From contig CM055207.1 in the NCBI GenBank assembly GCA_029224185.1, forward strand, positions 13,964,291 to 14,028,290: a stretch of 64,000 nt of DNA, read 5' to 3'. The notes beneath the pieces are model-generated. The model worked only from the letters and a program-made list of their open reading frames with translations. It was not told the origin of the DNA and searched no databases. This document shows positions 22,480-35,940 of this stretch, piece by piece; within the stretch, counting starts at the first letter, position 1; the number at the start of each line of letters is the position of its first letter. This DNA comes from Karalla daura. Taxonomy: Eukaryota > Chordata > Actinopteri > Chaetodontiformes > Leiognathidae. The position numbers and the translations under genes were made by a program.

Positions 22480-24000
22480 GGCTCATGACATCCTCAGTGT
22501 TTGAGAGTCCTCCTTAATGCTCCCAGACCAGACGTCTCCAATATTTTTACTGGTGGCCAGTTTATTCTGCACCTGGAACATGTTCATGGTGACGTCACAT
22601 TGCCACAAGCTACCTACTATATATGCTATTTTTAGATGCCTTCTACTGCCCAACAATAACATGAGGGTGACGCAAGTTGACAAGTATACATCAGACTCCT
22701 GCTCCAACTCTAAATTGTGCCACATTCAGAGGTTTGTGGATGACAGAACTAAATTCGAGTGATGCGTTTTTGACGATTTGGGACCAGTCGTTCTACCTGT
22801 TGTTGGCGTCTACCCCTCAACACATACAGAATATTCAGCATAAACAAAACAGCTTTGAATCAGGTGATGTTTTATTGAGGATCAGAGTATATCTTCCATC
22901 ACCAACAATACCTCACGCAGATTATCTGTTTGGTTAATTTTCATTGCATCAAAGGATTACAGAGGAGACGGCACCTCAGGCACCTCAATGTGCTATCACC
23001 TCCAAATGAGGATTTTAGACACAGTGTGTTACTGTAAGTTATTGTTTGAAAATGTCATCATACGTAGCTGACGAGAACTGAAAAATACATACACGGATTG
23101 TAATGTCTTGCTTCTAACCTTTGTAAGACAAAAACAAGCCCTACTATACCCACCCCCATCAAGGTATGAAGCAACACAACGACCACATTGTGAAGTTTCA
23201 GGTGAAATGTCAGTGTACAGACCTCTGGTTCTTCCTCTTTACCTGATATTTTTGATATGTCTGGATGTGTACATGGTCCATATCTGTAACACGCAAGTTA
23301 TTTATTATTTTGGAACCATGTCACTAAACTCCATCATCTCGCAAGGAAAGCAATCGACCTTTCATGTGAATGGCAATAAGACGGCCATTCAGCATAAGGA
23401 GATAAACATGGTGGAGCATCTAGTGAAGAAACAGACTGTTTCTCCAACCAAGAGCAGGACTGTTAAAGAGCTTTTAAAATAGAATCTGAAGCATTTCTAA
23501 AGAACCCAATGTTCCATAGTTTCTATCTTAGCGCCAGAGAAGAAGCTGTTGAAGTCAACCACTCAACAGATCTACTGATTACATAGAGAGGCAAACATGT
23601 TTGCATAATTGCCTCTAAAAATAATCAGCAATTTGAAGCCGTTTGACCCCATCATTTCCCACATATCCCTCTAGTGACTGACACAAAATGCCTCCCATGT
23701 CTTTCCTTTTTTTCATATGAAAAGTGATTGGCGCTCAGGTGTGGAGGAAGCCTGGCGTGCTGCTCCTCAGAGGAGCCGACAGTTTCTCTCGAGTCGCTGT
23801 CCTTCAAGTAGCCTCTGTCTTCCAGCCGCACCTCAACGCTGAATGTGAAATTTGGATGAGAGGAAGAGGCTATTAATTTTTCACCTACAGGAGATTCGGC
23901 CTTACACTGATGTTAACAGATTCATGACATAAGGAGACCGGACGCCTGCTTGAACACATGGACTGTAAATGAGGTGTGTGTGTAAATTGTAACAATTCTC
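22480..24000. other. intergenic DNA, no gene seen
   Basis: A 124-residue + frame at 23108-23482 has a hydrophobic centre (PLVLPLYLIFLICLDVYMV) but no homologue I recognise, no splice signals and no Kozak support. I do not call it a gene. Confidence 0.45.
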
Positions 24001-24079
24001 CCACTTTCTAATGTTCCTTTCCTCTGGGCAGACTCACCATAATAGTACTCGGATTCCTCTCATATGTCCAGAAATGTAT

Positions 24080-24081
<2 letters not shown>

Positions 24082-24127
<46 letters not shown>

Positions 24128-24129
24128 TC
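24082..24129. repeat. (CT)n microsatellite
   Basis: CT run of about 48 bp with one interruption (ctgt). Confidence 0.95.
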
Positions 24130-24312
24130 ACCCTCCAGGGCTCAAATGAACAGAGCAGTAATGGGAACATCACTCGCCCATCTCTCCTCCTGTGCTGTTC
24201 ATCATCATTCTGTTCCTCCTCTTTGCTGAGAGGGAGAGCGAAAAAAGAGGGGAATGAGGAGGAGGACAAGCGGACCGTGCTGTGCTGTTGAATTAGCCTT
24301 TTGTGAAAGCGT

Positions 24313-24313
<1 letters not shown>

Positions 24314-24364
<51 letters not shown>
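24314..24364. repeat. (CA)n microsatellite
   Basis: Pure CA run of about 51 bp. Confidence 0.95.
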
Positions 24365-24367
<3 letters not shown>

Positions 24368-25507
24368 TATATTGGCAAAGTTAGTTCTCCCATTTGAGTT
24401 TTTTATGAACGCAGCTTTTAGATTGCCTCCAAAACAAGGATTTTGATTAAGATATTGGTTCCAAATGAATTCTTTCTATTTCCACTGCAAAGTCAATTAA
24501 ACACACGCTAAAATGTGGGTATCATTAAAAAAAACTCTGTTCTGTTTTACATCACAAAATGGCCTCCAGAGACTTAACAACCCTTTACTGAGCAAACTTG
24601 ATCCAAAGTTATAATTAAATATGGTGAAAACGTGGAAGCGACTTCATTGTGATTTGTCCAGAGAGTTTATTGGACTGTGAACTGCACCTGCAGAGACGCC
24701 GGTTTGTTGTGGTAACAGATGTAGTGCCATGACAGCCAAGGTTTACTGGCATTACGCGGTGTTGATTTTTCCACCCTGATTGTTAAGACAGTCACGGTTT
24801 TCTCAGAAAAAAAAAAAAACTGGATGTGCGTCTCTGGCAGTAATTCTGCCGATGATTTTGAGTGACAGAGCTGCGGGAACTAAATCATTTCTTCAATTAT
24901 CATCTGTGAGCCGGGGTTTATTAATGATTAACATGGACTCAGAATTTAATAAAGCCAAACACGTACTTGGGATTCAGGTGCATGGGTGAACATGGATAGA
25001 GGACTGTGGAGAGGAAATTGTTTGACTGTTGCGTGTTGAATACGGAGATGCCAAATGTCTGTCCGTCAGTGCACCACACAGTCATGGTCCAGACTGGAAT
25101 ATTACTACAGAGATACATATTATACAATAACACACAGTAATGTTTGCATTTGTAAAGCCAATATTCAATTTGAAGACCTTGGATCCTGACCTTAAACCTT
25201 GTCCCATTCACAGAATTCACAGAACTATTATCTATCCCATGCGCGACTCGCTTTTTCTGAAATTCCTGCAGATCTGATTACATTCCTATCAATGCTCCCA
25301 TCGTCTTCAGGGCAGACGGAGGGGAAGATGAAGGACGGAGGAGGCAGAATAAGTGAGCAGCGGAGGAGACGAGTTAGTCATCCCAGTTCCCCAGTCAGCA
25401 ACGGTCAGCGGAAGGACAGTTTGACCTTGCAACCGATGCCGCTTGCATGTTCTGCATTTGTTGTCCGTGGAGCGTGTGGAGAATGTGAGAGGTTAGGAGG
25501 CACCAGT

Positions 25508-25509
<2 letters not shown>

Positions 25510-25561
<52 letters not shown>

Positions 25562-25573
25562 GAGAGAGAGAGG
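25510..25573. repeat. compound (GT)n(GA)n microsatellite
   Basis: GT run at 25510-25556 directly followed by GA at about 25557-25573. Confidence 0.93.
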
Positions 25574-26720
25574 GCGTGTGTGAGGGCTGCGATATGTGCA
25601 GTGCTATGAGAGGATATGACAGGTTAGCGCGGAGCTGCGCAGAGAGGGGAGAATCGACCTTGGCCGTTTCATTGAATTAAAGTTTCATTACAGAGTGAGA
25701 CATGAGGGAGAGGAAAAGGTCAGGAACATTTTCACTAACTTAATGTGGTATTAACTACTGCACTGTGTGCTGCTGATGCAGTGGGACGGTGTTGGCGAGC
25801 TGAAGCACAACCTCAAGTGGTTGTTTTTAGAGCATCGACTTGTTGGGTTCACCGGGTGTTGAACTTCTCAGTTTCAAGAATCACTTTGTTCATTATTTTA
25901 TTCTAATAATCAAAGCTCTACATTCCTGAGCCATGTTATTGCTCCCAGTCTGCTGAGCTCTAATTAAAAGCAAAAACAACAAAACAGACGAACAACTTTG
26001 AATGCAACATTTTCTCCACCGCTCTTTCATTTCATCTAAACTAGAAATTCAACGTTCCTTCATAGATATATAAATAACTTGTAAATCAATGAGAGAAATT
26101 CAGAACCTTGTGCTTCACTATAATGTTCAGTGGCGAGGAGTGAACTGAGACTGAAGCTTTCATGTTGGGGGGGAAAAAAAGCAACAGGGATACAAAGACA
26201 GGTGTTGTCTAATGCTCCGTAGAGGGTCAAACACATTTGTAACGTGTGGATGAGCTGCCACAGCTCAGCACTACAGGGGATGCAGCTATGTTTGTAGGAA
26301 CAGGAGTTGAGTGAGATCACGAGGCGATCATAGGGTGGCAAGTGGCTGTGAAAACGGAGGATGAGCACAGGAGGGGACGAGAAGAAGCCGGTGTGGTGCC
26401 GCTGGAAAGAGTGTAATGAGGAGCGATACCTTGCAGTTGCTACGTTATTAAAAACGAATTAATCTATGCGAAAATACACAAAGCAACGTGACAGGGATGT
26501 TTATGATACTATCGCCTTTAAACAATGTTTTAACATGTTCCCACTACCCCAAAGTGACCGTAGTTGTAGGTTAGCGAATGATTGTTGAATTCTAAATAAA
26601 AACGGGCCTGAACACAATCCCTGTGGAACGCCCTGTGGAAAGAATATAACCCTCATATCATATTGTATTTGATCATGTGGCTAGGAAAGGTCCACAGCAT
26701 TTCTCCACCAGACTGTGGGA
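25574..26720. other. intergenic DNA, no gene seen
   Basis: AT-rich unique sequence. There are no convincing exons or repeats beyond short A runs. Confidence 0.45.
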
Positions 26721-26722
26721 AG

Positions 26723-26772
26723 ACACACACTCACACACTCACACACACACACACACACCCACGCACACACAC
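26723..26772. repeat. imperfect (CA)n microsatellite
   Basis: CA-rich run with actc, accc and acgc interruptions. Confidence 0.9.
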
Positions 26773-27474
26773 GCGGATGGACGGACAGAAATGACACCTT
26801 CTTTCCCAAGTAAGTGGAGACAGCTGAGATGTGGCAGAGGATTAGCAGCTGCTTGGATTTTATTGTTGGCACATTCGCTTTCTCCAGGCGGCTCACAGCC
26901 AAAAACACATCCGGCGCTGCCAGATTTTTCAACTCGGAGCCTGGCAGAAACTCAAGCAGAAATGCGCACATATGCAAATATTAACGTGTTTAAGCAATGC
27001 CACTGTTAAAACTGTAGTCCACACCAGCTGGGATGCAAGTGTGATTAAGTTTTACACTGCGAGAGGCCATGATACCCTCACAGCCTCGTTGGGTTTATCC
27101 TCTTCGGGCCAGGAATCAACTCAGCTAATGCCTGCATAGTATTTTTTGATGCAGTGTCTTGGAGATGAAAGTTGTTGGTGTAAGATAAGCTTAAAATAGG
27201 GTTTGTCACCTGAGAAATTGAGGTGTGTATGAAATTCATACGTTATTTTACTTGGGACAATAAACATTCAGACAGTGAACTTTCCAGCCTTATCGATAAT
27301 CCTGAAATCGAACATTGAACCTGACTTCAGCTCACCTGAATAAGCCACGGATGTGGGGCGATAGACTGTAAACTCCTGCCCTGACTTTGACCTGCATTAT
27401 TCCTTCCCTGGAAAACACAAACTGACTGAGTCCACAGTGACCCAACGCTCCACCGTCCTGAGGCAGAACCACGG

Positions 27475-27475
<1 letters not shown>

Positions 27476-27523
<48 letters not shown>
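27476..27523. repeat. (CA)n microsatellite
   Basis: Pure CA run of about 48 bp. Confidence 0.95.
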
Positions 27524-27527
<4 letters not shown>

Positions 27528-27779
27528 CAAACACAGTACATTTACTCTAGTCCTTCCCCACAGTGACTTCATGCAGGGCGATGGAGTGTCAGTCCTGCTC
27601 GGCGGCTGTGAACAGAGAACAGGTGCAGCAGTCGACAGATGACGAGCCGCTCTCCCCTGCCTTCTGAATAAGGCAACATCTATCTCAAACTTTCCATGCT
27701 CGCTCTCCCTCAGCCACTGCTCTCTAAACACCTGCCACGTTAAAGGCGTTAACTTTACAACGAGGCACACAAAATCTTT

Positions 27780-30600
27780 GTTTTTTCAGAGAAGTGTCTC
27801 TCTAGTTCGGGAACAGATGAATTATGAAGTGAAGCCACTACTTCTCACTGTTAAACAAAAAGCTAAACAATAGAAGTCATTCAGTCCTAGTCCAATACAA
27901 CTACAGTTATAGTGTAATACTCTCTTGCAATGGCAGTGTTCTTTTATTTCCTAACAAAGCGAAATTTCTTTGGCCCTACAACAATTATTATACCCACAAA
28001 AACAAGTCTGTCCTTACAGTGCAACCTTTTTGAGGAGTGTCCTCGCTTCAGTGCAACATAATCCATTTTCTTCAGCCTAAACACGGCATCTCTTCTTGAT
28101 GGCACAGACAGTACAAACTAAACAAAAGAAAACTCTGTCAAACCTTGAAAACTCCAAATTTGCTATAACGATTTAAAAATAAGTCAAAGCAAAGGCTCGC
28201 AGCACTTCAGTCATTTGAGACCCTGGTTGATTTCTATTTATTTTCTCTACCCTCTGTCGATTACATTGTCATTAATAAACTTTCTGCAGCACTTGGCTGG
28301 ATCGCTGCACTCTATTGAAGTACAAGTCTCTGACTGTTCAAGGTTTAAAAAGACTTTTCTGAGATTTCAGGCGTAGGATTTGGTGAAAGTATAAATAGTT
28401 TCAGAAGGATTTGATTGTATTGTGTACACAACTTCCTATACTGAAAAAGTGCAAAAACTCATATACGAGCATGTACGGGACAGTTTTTTGTACATTTTAT
28501 AGATCATGGGACAGATTATGAGACAGATTTTGTGTGGGTAGGGGACCAGGTCAGATTGCAGATTATAATTTCAGATTACGGGACTCACTGGCTGACTTTA
28601 CTGTCGGACACACCCATGAGTGGGTTGTTGCAGAACCAGCAGCCCCCCCATGACCTGTAGTCCCTGGCCCAGGCACTGATGGGGAAATTTTAAGCAATTT
28701 CACTCATGATTTCACTCATTTTAGGAAAATAATCACAAATTGCACGTTTTCCAATATATGAATGCAAGTTATTTACTTTAACTTATTCACCGAGGCGGTT
28801 CCTGAAAACAAAGGGAGGTTCTGGTGCCAATGTTTGAAGCAGTGGGTTTTATTTCCAAGCCCTCACTTGTAATTCATGGCAATCCAGTGTTTTGAGATGA
28901 AGCAGCTGCATCTGCTCTACATATTTCACTGTGAATCAAAATAATGTGCAAATTCTAAAACATATTTTTGATCGGTTTTGTTCAAAACATGAGGAGTAAA
29001 AACCAAAGCCCTTGAACGGGAGACAAATACATGGTGATTGCACACAGCACTGCGATAAAAAAAAAGCCATGACTATTTACACACAAGGCCGCAGTGTAAG
29101 GCAACATATTAGTAGATTACACATCTGTCTGACCATCTGTGAGTGTCAATAATCCGTAAGTGAAGAATCTGCTTTCACTGTGACTTATTTTGCATGGTCA
29201 GACCAATTTCATGTTATAATGAACTCACAGGTAAACACAGATACTGAGAAACGTTTCATGACGGGGATCACTGGAGCTATTTCTGCCTTTGATTCTGATC
29301 AACGGATAGACCTATAGACCCTCGACGCATGTGTCCGCCGTGTGTGAAAATGTCCTGCTTCTTTTTAATCTTTCCATCTCATTCATCTGTCAGCTACTAC
29401 CCCCACCCCCCCCGCAGGTACGTCCTCCACTCGTGCTCACTCTGACTTTGCCCTCCCGTACCGTGGAGTCCACTGACCCAAAAGCACCGGGGTCAAAATG
29501 AACGTCTGTCACACACTGACCCGCCTGCCCCAGCGGAGGAATGCGCGCAGACAGGTGTAGTCGGGGATAAAGTAAATCTCTCAGCTTCTCCTCTTTGTCC
29601 TCTCATACATGACGGCATTAAGCAATAAACGTCAGCTTCAAGATCAGACACCATACCCGGCATTCCCCCGGTGACAAAGACAGTGAAACATTAGCTCGAT
29701 AACACGCAAACAGATCTACACACACACACGCACACACACACACACACACACAGACAAGGAAGGTTAAAACGACTGTAATATTGTCTCATGCCTCGGACAG
29801 AACACAGCGATGCAGGAAAAAAACAAAAGTCAAAGCCGTTTCAGAGCACGGCTGCTCGTCCCACAGGACAAAACTGCATCAATAAAACTATAAAATATTG
29901 CCTCAATGACCTGGTTTCCACCCCTTATAAAAGTATGTACACACAAACACACACACTATGGCCTCACATGTATTTGAAGCCCTCCTGCCATCACAACAAC
30001 AATGTTGAATAAATAAAGAAATAAATGGAACGTATCACTGAAAAGCTTGTAGAACCTTTTTGGCCTCTTGTCGATGCCCTTGTAAATGCTCTTTAAAACC
30101 GAGTGTCTGGATTGTTGGTCTTTTTCAGGATGGTTTATGCGCTTACACATAGATGTACAGTTCTCCTTTTAGGATTACAGGTTAAATATCCACTTCAGAG
30201 GACAATGTTTCATAATCCATCATAGCACAGATGGGTCACTGGTTCTGGTCAAGGTCTAGTCCAGAAATCACAAATCCCACTGTTTTATTTTACAGATTAG
30301 GTAAGACTGTGGATGGATGGAACCAAAAGGGGAGACAAAATAAAAAACCTGTTCATGTGTGACTCAACAAGTCTCTGAAAGTCTCTCTGGTGAATTTTTT
30401 CTCTCCCTGGTCTGAAATTTAAACTCGGAGGTGTTTTTCAAAGCTGTTGCCCAGAGGAAGACCGAAAAGTGTTTGGAGAGAGGCTTCGAGTGTGACAGGG
30501 ACTTGTTGTAGTGTTGTTGATCCTTGTTCTTTGCCAGCACCTCGAGTAAAACAATTTCTCACAGCAGTGTAAGAGGGGCGAGAGTGAAAAATTAGCACTT
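27780..30600. other. long AT-rich UTR-like region, no ORF
   Basis: About 2.8 kb with almost no ORF. It contains poly(A)-signal words on both strands: AATAAA on the - strand near 27945 and 28236, and AATAAA words on the + strand at about 28274 and 30004-30024. The texture (runs of A or T, TGTACA words near 28430-28500) is that of a 3' UTR or lncRNA exon, but no adjoining coding exon could be found. A CA array lies at 29719-29752. Confidence 0.25.
29719..29752. repeat. (CA)n microsatellite
   Basis: CA run with one acgc interruption. Confidence 0.9.
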
Positions 30601-30998
30601 ATCCGGAGGCACAGCAAAGTTTAGAGGAGGGAAGAAAACAAAAAGAGGTCTGCGGGAAAACAAAGGCGGGGGGAAGTCGATTTTCTTTTTGTAGTCACGG
30701 TACTTTGTTTTCAAAGGTGGCTCCACTAATGAAAATATATGAGAGTATATGAAATATGGAGGATTGAGCGGTGTTAACAGTTTGTGGTTTGAAGAGTACA
30801 GCTGTCTGTTGACAACCGAGGACAGTTCTGACTGTTTTGTTGAAGACTGAAACAACCAAGGAACAGATGGAAATATAAAATAGTGCAAAACAACTGCTCT
30901 CCGAGCTAACCAGTCGACTGCATGGGCAGCGATGTGGAGCTGGAACTAAACTCTACGCACACACCTGAGCGATCCGAGTCAGTGTCGCTCCCCGCTGT

Positions 30999-30999
<1 letters not shown>

Positions 31000-31079
<80 letters not shown>

Positions 31080-31080
31080 C
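31000..31080. repeat. (CA)n microsatellite
   Basis: About 81 bp of CA with a single acaaac interruption at about 31063. Confidence 0.95.
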
Positions 31081-33040
31081 TGACACGCACAGACAAACAA
31101 ACAAACAGATTACAGGACAGATCAGTCGGTTCCAACTGTCAAACAGATGGGAGGCAAGGGTGGGGGGTCCTCCTGAAACATCAGCAGCACCCCCCGTACA
31201 GACACATGACACCCAACCTGGAGCTCGCCACAGGACTGTAGGAGCCCGCTGAGAAGATGAAGAGAGGGGGAGGAAGGTGCATAATTTAGCTCAATGATTA
31301 CAAACCATGGACATTGAATATTAAGGCAGCCAGCACATGCCAGTCCAGGTTGCCGAGGCCTTCAGCCATTAAGACTGGAAATCTTAATAGTTTGTTTATC
31401 AAAGCTCAATATGCACAACATGGTCCACTCCTGTGACTGTCTGTCATGCCTTGCAGCTCATGCACAACATATCTACTGGTTTATGTGCAGGAACCAGTTC
31501 CCATCTGCCGCCAAAATACCAAGTAGCACAAGCTACAGGACAGCAGAAGTGAAATGAAATTGAAAGGTATGGAGGAAAATGATTATTTCCAAAACACAAA
31601 AACGTGCGTGCAATGTCAATTCATTAAACTAGAGAGTGTAATAAATGGGAAAAAAATATTCCCTGGACCTGCATGATATTTCAGATCAGCTTGTGATTCA
31701 GCTTCTGGACTCAAACTACACACGGTCCACATAATAACAAGTGACCACAGCCAGTTCCTGAGACAAGCCAACACACAGTGTCTCAGTGAGCAGCTTGGAC
31801 CGTGGGTTCATTGTTAAAGGTGAGGGGGTGGGGAAATAAGTCTCTGTCCTGTTAACTACACCTGCTCCGCTGCCTCCGTCCATGCGGGCTCCTGGCTAAC
31901 ATCCGTCACACAAACAGCCTGCTCGGACGCGTGGCCAAGGTCAGAGTGGGACAGTGGCGGGTGGGGTGCTGATCAAAGTGACGGGGGTAAGTGGAGTAAG
32001 GTAAGGGGGCTAGTAGGTCGCGTGTAGCAGCCGTCGGAGGTGCTGTGTACACGGCTGCTCTCACACAGACACGCCTCCGGGTTGTCGCTTTGCCTTCTGC
32101 TTCCAGTCCGGGTTAAAATCAAAGGTTGTCCATCCCGAGCCCCTCACAGGATCGGACTAGACAGTTTACCAGAGGCTGAAAAGAGTAAGCCGCAGAATAA
32201 AAAGTTCTCAAAAGCTACACTTCATACTAATGTGCTTAATTTTGTGCTATTTTGTGTATAGAGCGTCCACTCCAGCGCTGTGCAGTCCACTATTAGTGGA
32301 AACATTGGTCTGTGTCTTTTACAGTTTAGTTTCTATTATTTTTTTACAATCCATTTAACCACAGTGTGTTCAGTGTGTTCCAGTTAAAAGTCACCCCTTA
32401 TGACCAGGAATAAATTGCATTTTTTAGAGCGAAACAAGCCTTTCTGCATAGTAAATGGAATTCGAGGTGCATTCCTGTGATGGTTTCTCTGCAGTGTTGA
32501 ATTGGAGCTTTTCCTTGAACCTGCAGTAATCAATATTTTTAAACTGCACTCTGCTTCATGGTGACAAACTCACTCACAGTTCACTAACTTTTTTTTTTTC
32601 ATTTTGTTGTTGGTGTAGCTGTATGGCCCACAGCTCCACAGTCTTATTCACCTGCCCTCCGCAGTGTTTCCCAGCAGCAGTGGAGCAGGAGGAAGCAGAT
32701 TTTAGCAAAGCAAGCAAACAATGCCAAAGTTAATGCAAATGGCCAAGCCCCAAATGGTTTACCGTACAGTTATCCAGAGTGAACAGTCGGCTGCTTACAA
32801 AGCTGCACTGCGAAGCTTGCTTGTGGCGATGCTTTACGCAAATAATCTGAACTTTCCTCTCATTGCTGCGAGTCACAAAAATCAAAACTTTCCGCTTAGT
32901 TTCAGCGCAGCAGCACAACTTTCACACTCCCCCATCACACGTGGAGAACTTGGGCAAACTTTCAGACGATCCCATCTGAACTGGTACTGCAAAACTGGAT
33001 TTAAGGGCCTGATGTTCTCAAGCTGCTGCTGTGTTGACTG
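31081..33040. other. intergenic DNA, no gene seen
   Basis: Unique sequence with no supported exon. On the - strand, 31190-31240 has a good acceptor-like word followed by a short frame ending YGGCC before a stop, but there is no partner exon. Confidence 0.4.
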
Positions 33041-33043
<3 letters not shown>

Positions 33044-33097
<54 letters not shown>

Positions 33098-33109
33098 ACA
33101 CACACACAC
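33044..33109. repeat. (CA)n microsatellite
   Basis: About 66 bp of CA with one accc interruption. Confidence 0.95.
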
Positions 33110-33617
33110 CAGCATTCTACATATGGCCATCACGCCGCCTGAGGGCACGATACTCTTGCATAACACTGTTAGTACATTAATATTCTAGACCCAACATATG
33201 CTTAAGACTGCACACAGGAATATGGTCTCACTGTATCATTAATAATGTGCTGTTTTTAGAGATTTGAACCTGCCTCTGATCAGCTCTGGGCTTTTGTTTA
33301 GCATCTAACAAAAACTTTTTTTGGGGAGGGGGTGTATCCATTATAATTAATTTAACACAATTTAGCACATCCACAACCGTGTATTGAAGTTTTGCTCCAC
33401 TCAGCTGTTCTTCTTCCGTAACTGTGTTACGGCCAAGACATTGCACAGACTACAGCCAGTGTAGTCTACTCACACTTTTGCTCTGTGTATGTGTGATGTG
33501 TGCACTCTGTGATCATCTACAGCTGGACTTTGGGAAAAATGACGGAGAGGAGTGTGAAGATGCTGGTACCCCTCTGCACCTTGGTTGTGAAGTGTTCAAG
33601 AAGGAGGTGAACAATAA

Positions 33618-33848
33618 GAAGAAAGTTGTGGATTCTGCAATGCTGGGCTCAATGGGCTTTTCCAAACCTGTGCCAAGTGCTCTGCTTGCCTGTTTGCTGA
33701 GCAGTTCCACAAGTTGGAGGAGCTTATTGCTCCTCTCATTCAGCATTCAGCATTCAGAAAAGAAAATCAACTTCAGAGAGATTGCATGTCTTTGGATGAA
33801 TGCCTCATGATCACACTGTTTTTTGGCAACAGATATGTTCAAACCTGA
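33618..33848 (+). pseudogene. short cysteine-rich open frame, possible gene or transposon fossil
   Basis: A 76-codon open frame bounded by stops (TAA at 33615, TGA at 33846) with no ATG near its start. It has a C-x2-C-x10-C-x2-C-x2-C pattern (CGFCNAGLNGLFQTCAKCSA then C), which looks like a zinc-binding fragment, followed by FAEQFHKLEELIAPLI. An overlapping frame is also open. I do not recognise the family. It may be a relic of a transposon or an isolated exon. Confidence 0.25.
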
Positions 33849-34239
33849 GTTTTTCCTCTTGCACACTGAACCAGAATCAGAATCAGAGCAGGTTGTTTCA
33901 CTGGTGGCTCAGATTCAACACGTTCAAGCGTTTAGGGAGATATTTAGTTTCTGAGATGATGCTAAAGCTTTCAGGATCAGTGTTCTGAATGTAATTTCTT
34001 TAATATTGAAAAATGTGTTTGCACACGATCTGTGAAAAGAACATTATGCATGCGAGATGGCAGACGATATTCAGAGTATTAATGTGCATTATATAAAACC
34101 ATTCTGACTTGTTGGAGTAAGCTCTACTACATTTTATTTCTCACCATAGACTGATTTAGATAAATAAAAAGCCCTGCTTGTGTACTAAATCAAAGCCCCA
34201 ACTTTGTGTCAGGGAATAAATGTCTGATCCAGTGCACCG

Positions 34240-34720
34240 CGTCTGTGTTGATATAATGAGCAAGCTGTGGATATGAATCATTTCCGTCATTTCAGGTATT
34301 ACAGTTCTGTGCCTGAGGCAACGCGCCATGATTGATAACTCCGATGATTACACTTTGCCAATGGGAGAGGGAGGAAGAGCAGGAGCGGTGCTGGGAGGAA
34401 GAGAGGAGAGGAAGAGGCATAATGACACTAATGATAATTACAGAATTGTTAATACCTGAATCTTCAACAAAGTATCCGTGCCCTCGGTCGCCGACACGGC
34501 GACACATCCTCTTATCCCGCCATAACATCAAAGAAATTTTCGCACCGCATAATTTTTAATCCAAAGGAAACCGTGGGATGTCGCCGAGGCGGAGCTGTAA
34601 TTTAGAGTAGATTGTCTGAGCGCGAGCGTTCATAATCACGGTGAAAAACATGAAAATAGCAGGAATGAGCTGATCCAAACTCATCACATCGTGCTGCATC
34701 ATCTTCAGCCAACACAGGGA
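34240..34720. promoter_or_regulatory. possible conserved non-coding element
   Basis: Repeat-poor block with ATGATTGATAACTCC, GATGATTACAC, ACACTAATGATAATTACAG and CGCATAATTTTTAATCC. It has many homeodomain-type cores and no supported ORF. Inference from texture only. Confidence 0.28.
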
Positions 34721-34949
34721 GCTGTTTGCAAACTGCTTTGCACGGCGAGGCCTTCTCCTGAATTTGGCTCCGACTGTTTTGCTCCAGCAGGCTGTGTGGC
34801 CAGGCACATGCGACGTGTCCCATCAACCTTCATGACAAGGACACGCTTCCCTTATACATACAGTATCTACACCTTGTCACATAAACATATGGCGGCTGAT
34901 TTATGGACCATGCCGATTTAATGATGACAGCCCCTTCAGCAGATGTGCC

Positions 34950-35940
34950 TGGACCTGTGTGTGTGTGTGTGTGTGTATTTTTTATGTGTGTATTCATGCA
35001 TGCATAGGTCGATAAATGGATTATTACGTTATAAAATGTCAGATGTTGGTCAAAATCAAACCAAAATGCAGCAAGCCGGCCCCCTACGGATTTCCTTTTT
35101 AAGCCCGGATCTAAATTTGCCATGTGCCTAAATGTTGTCGATGTTGCGTAAACACGAGGAAGCCTTTGTTGATACGATCTGTGGTCAAACAGACCTTGGC
35201 TGCGTGCAGCAGAGACAAACTGCAAACATAAAACTGACGTCTGATCGCTGAGTTGACTCGACAAACTCCTTACAAACAGCGGCCTGTTTGCACAGCCGCC
35301 GCAGAGCAACATTAACATTTATTTGGAGCCGTTTTTCCCGCCACTCGGCAAAGGTAAGTCCGATATTTAATCTCCTTTTCACTCCGTGGTCTCCGCCAGG
35401 CCCCCCCTCCTCTCAGGGGAAATATCTGGCTCTTTGGCTGCTAAATCCTCTGTTAAACTTCGCCTGTGTGATGTTTGTGCCTGAGAGCTCATCGGGTGTC
35501 TGTCCTGCTTGAAAACACAACCACGAGAGCTGCCGGAGGGAACCAAAACTGTGGCGAGGCGGAGAAGAAAAAACAAAATACTGGGCTGAAAGATGGTGAT
35601 GAAGATACCTCTTCCGCACTACAGTCATGTGATCCACTGCTGATGTACCTTTATTGATAATGATGCTTTGTTTTTTTTTTGCAATTCGTGTGACTTCTAT
35701 GTAAAACTTTGAACATATGGCCTACAAGATAAGAACCTCCCCACTCCGAAAGCCCATCTTTTGGATTTTGCCATGTCATGTTGGCAGGCCTGTCCCCACA
35801 GCGTGCCTCTGTAGCAGCTTGCTAATTACTGGACGGGGGCCCGGCTCTCCCTAACAGACCCGACAGTGGTCGGTGGCAGACTCATAACGTCACAGAAGCT
35901 AAATGAAGAGAGCGAAAGACGATGGAAACTCCCCGCGGTG
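34950..35940. other. intergenic DNA with GT run, no gene seen
   Basis: GT run at about 34957-34977, then mixed unique sequence. Several overlapping frames on both strands, none recognisable. Confidence 0.4.

Noticed and set aside
23108..23482. 124-residue + frame with a hydrophobic core
   Set aside because: No homologue recognised, no supporting splice sites or promoter, and composition like the surrounding AT-rich DNA.
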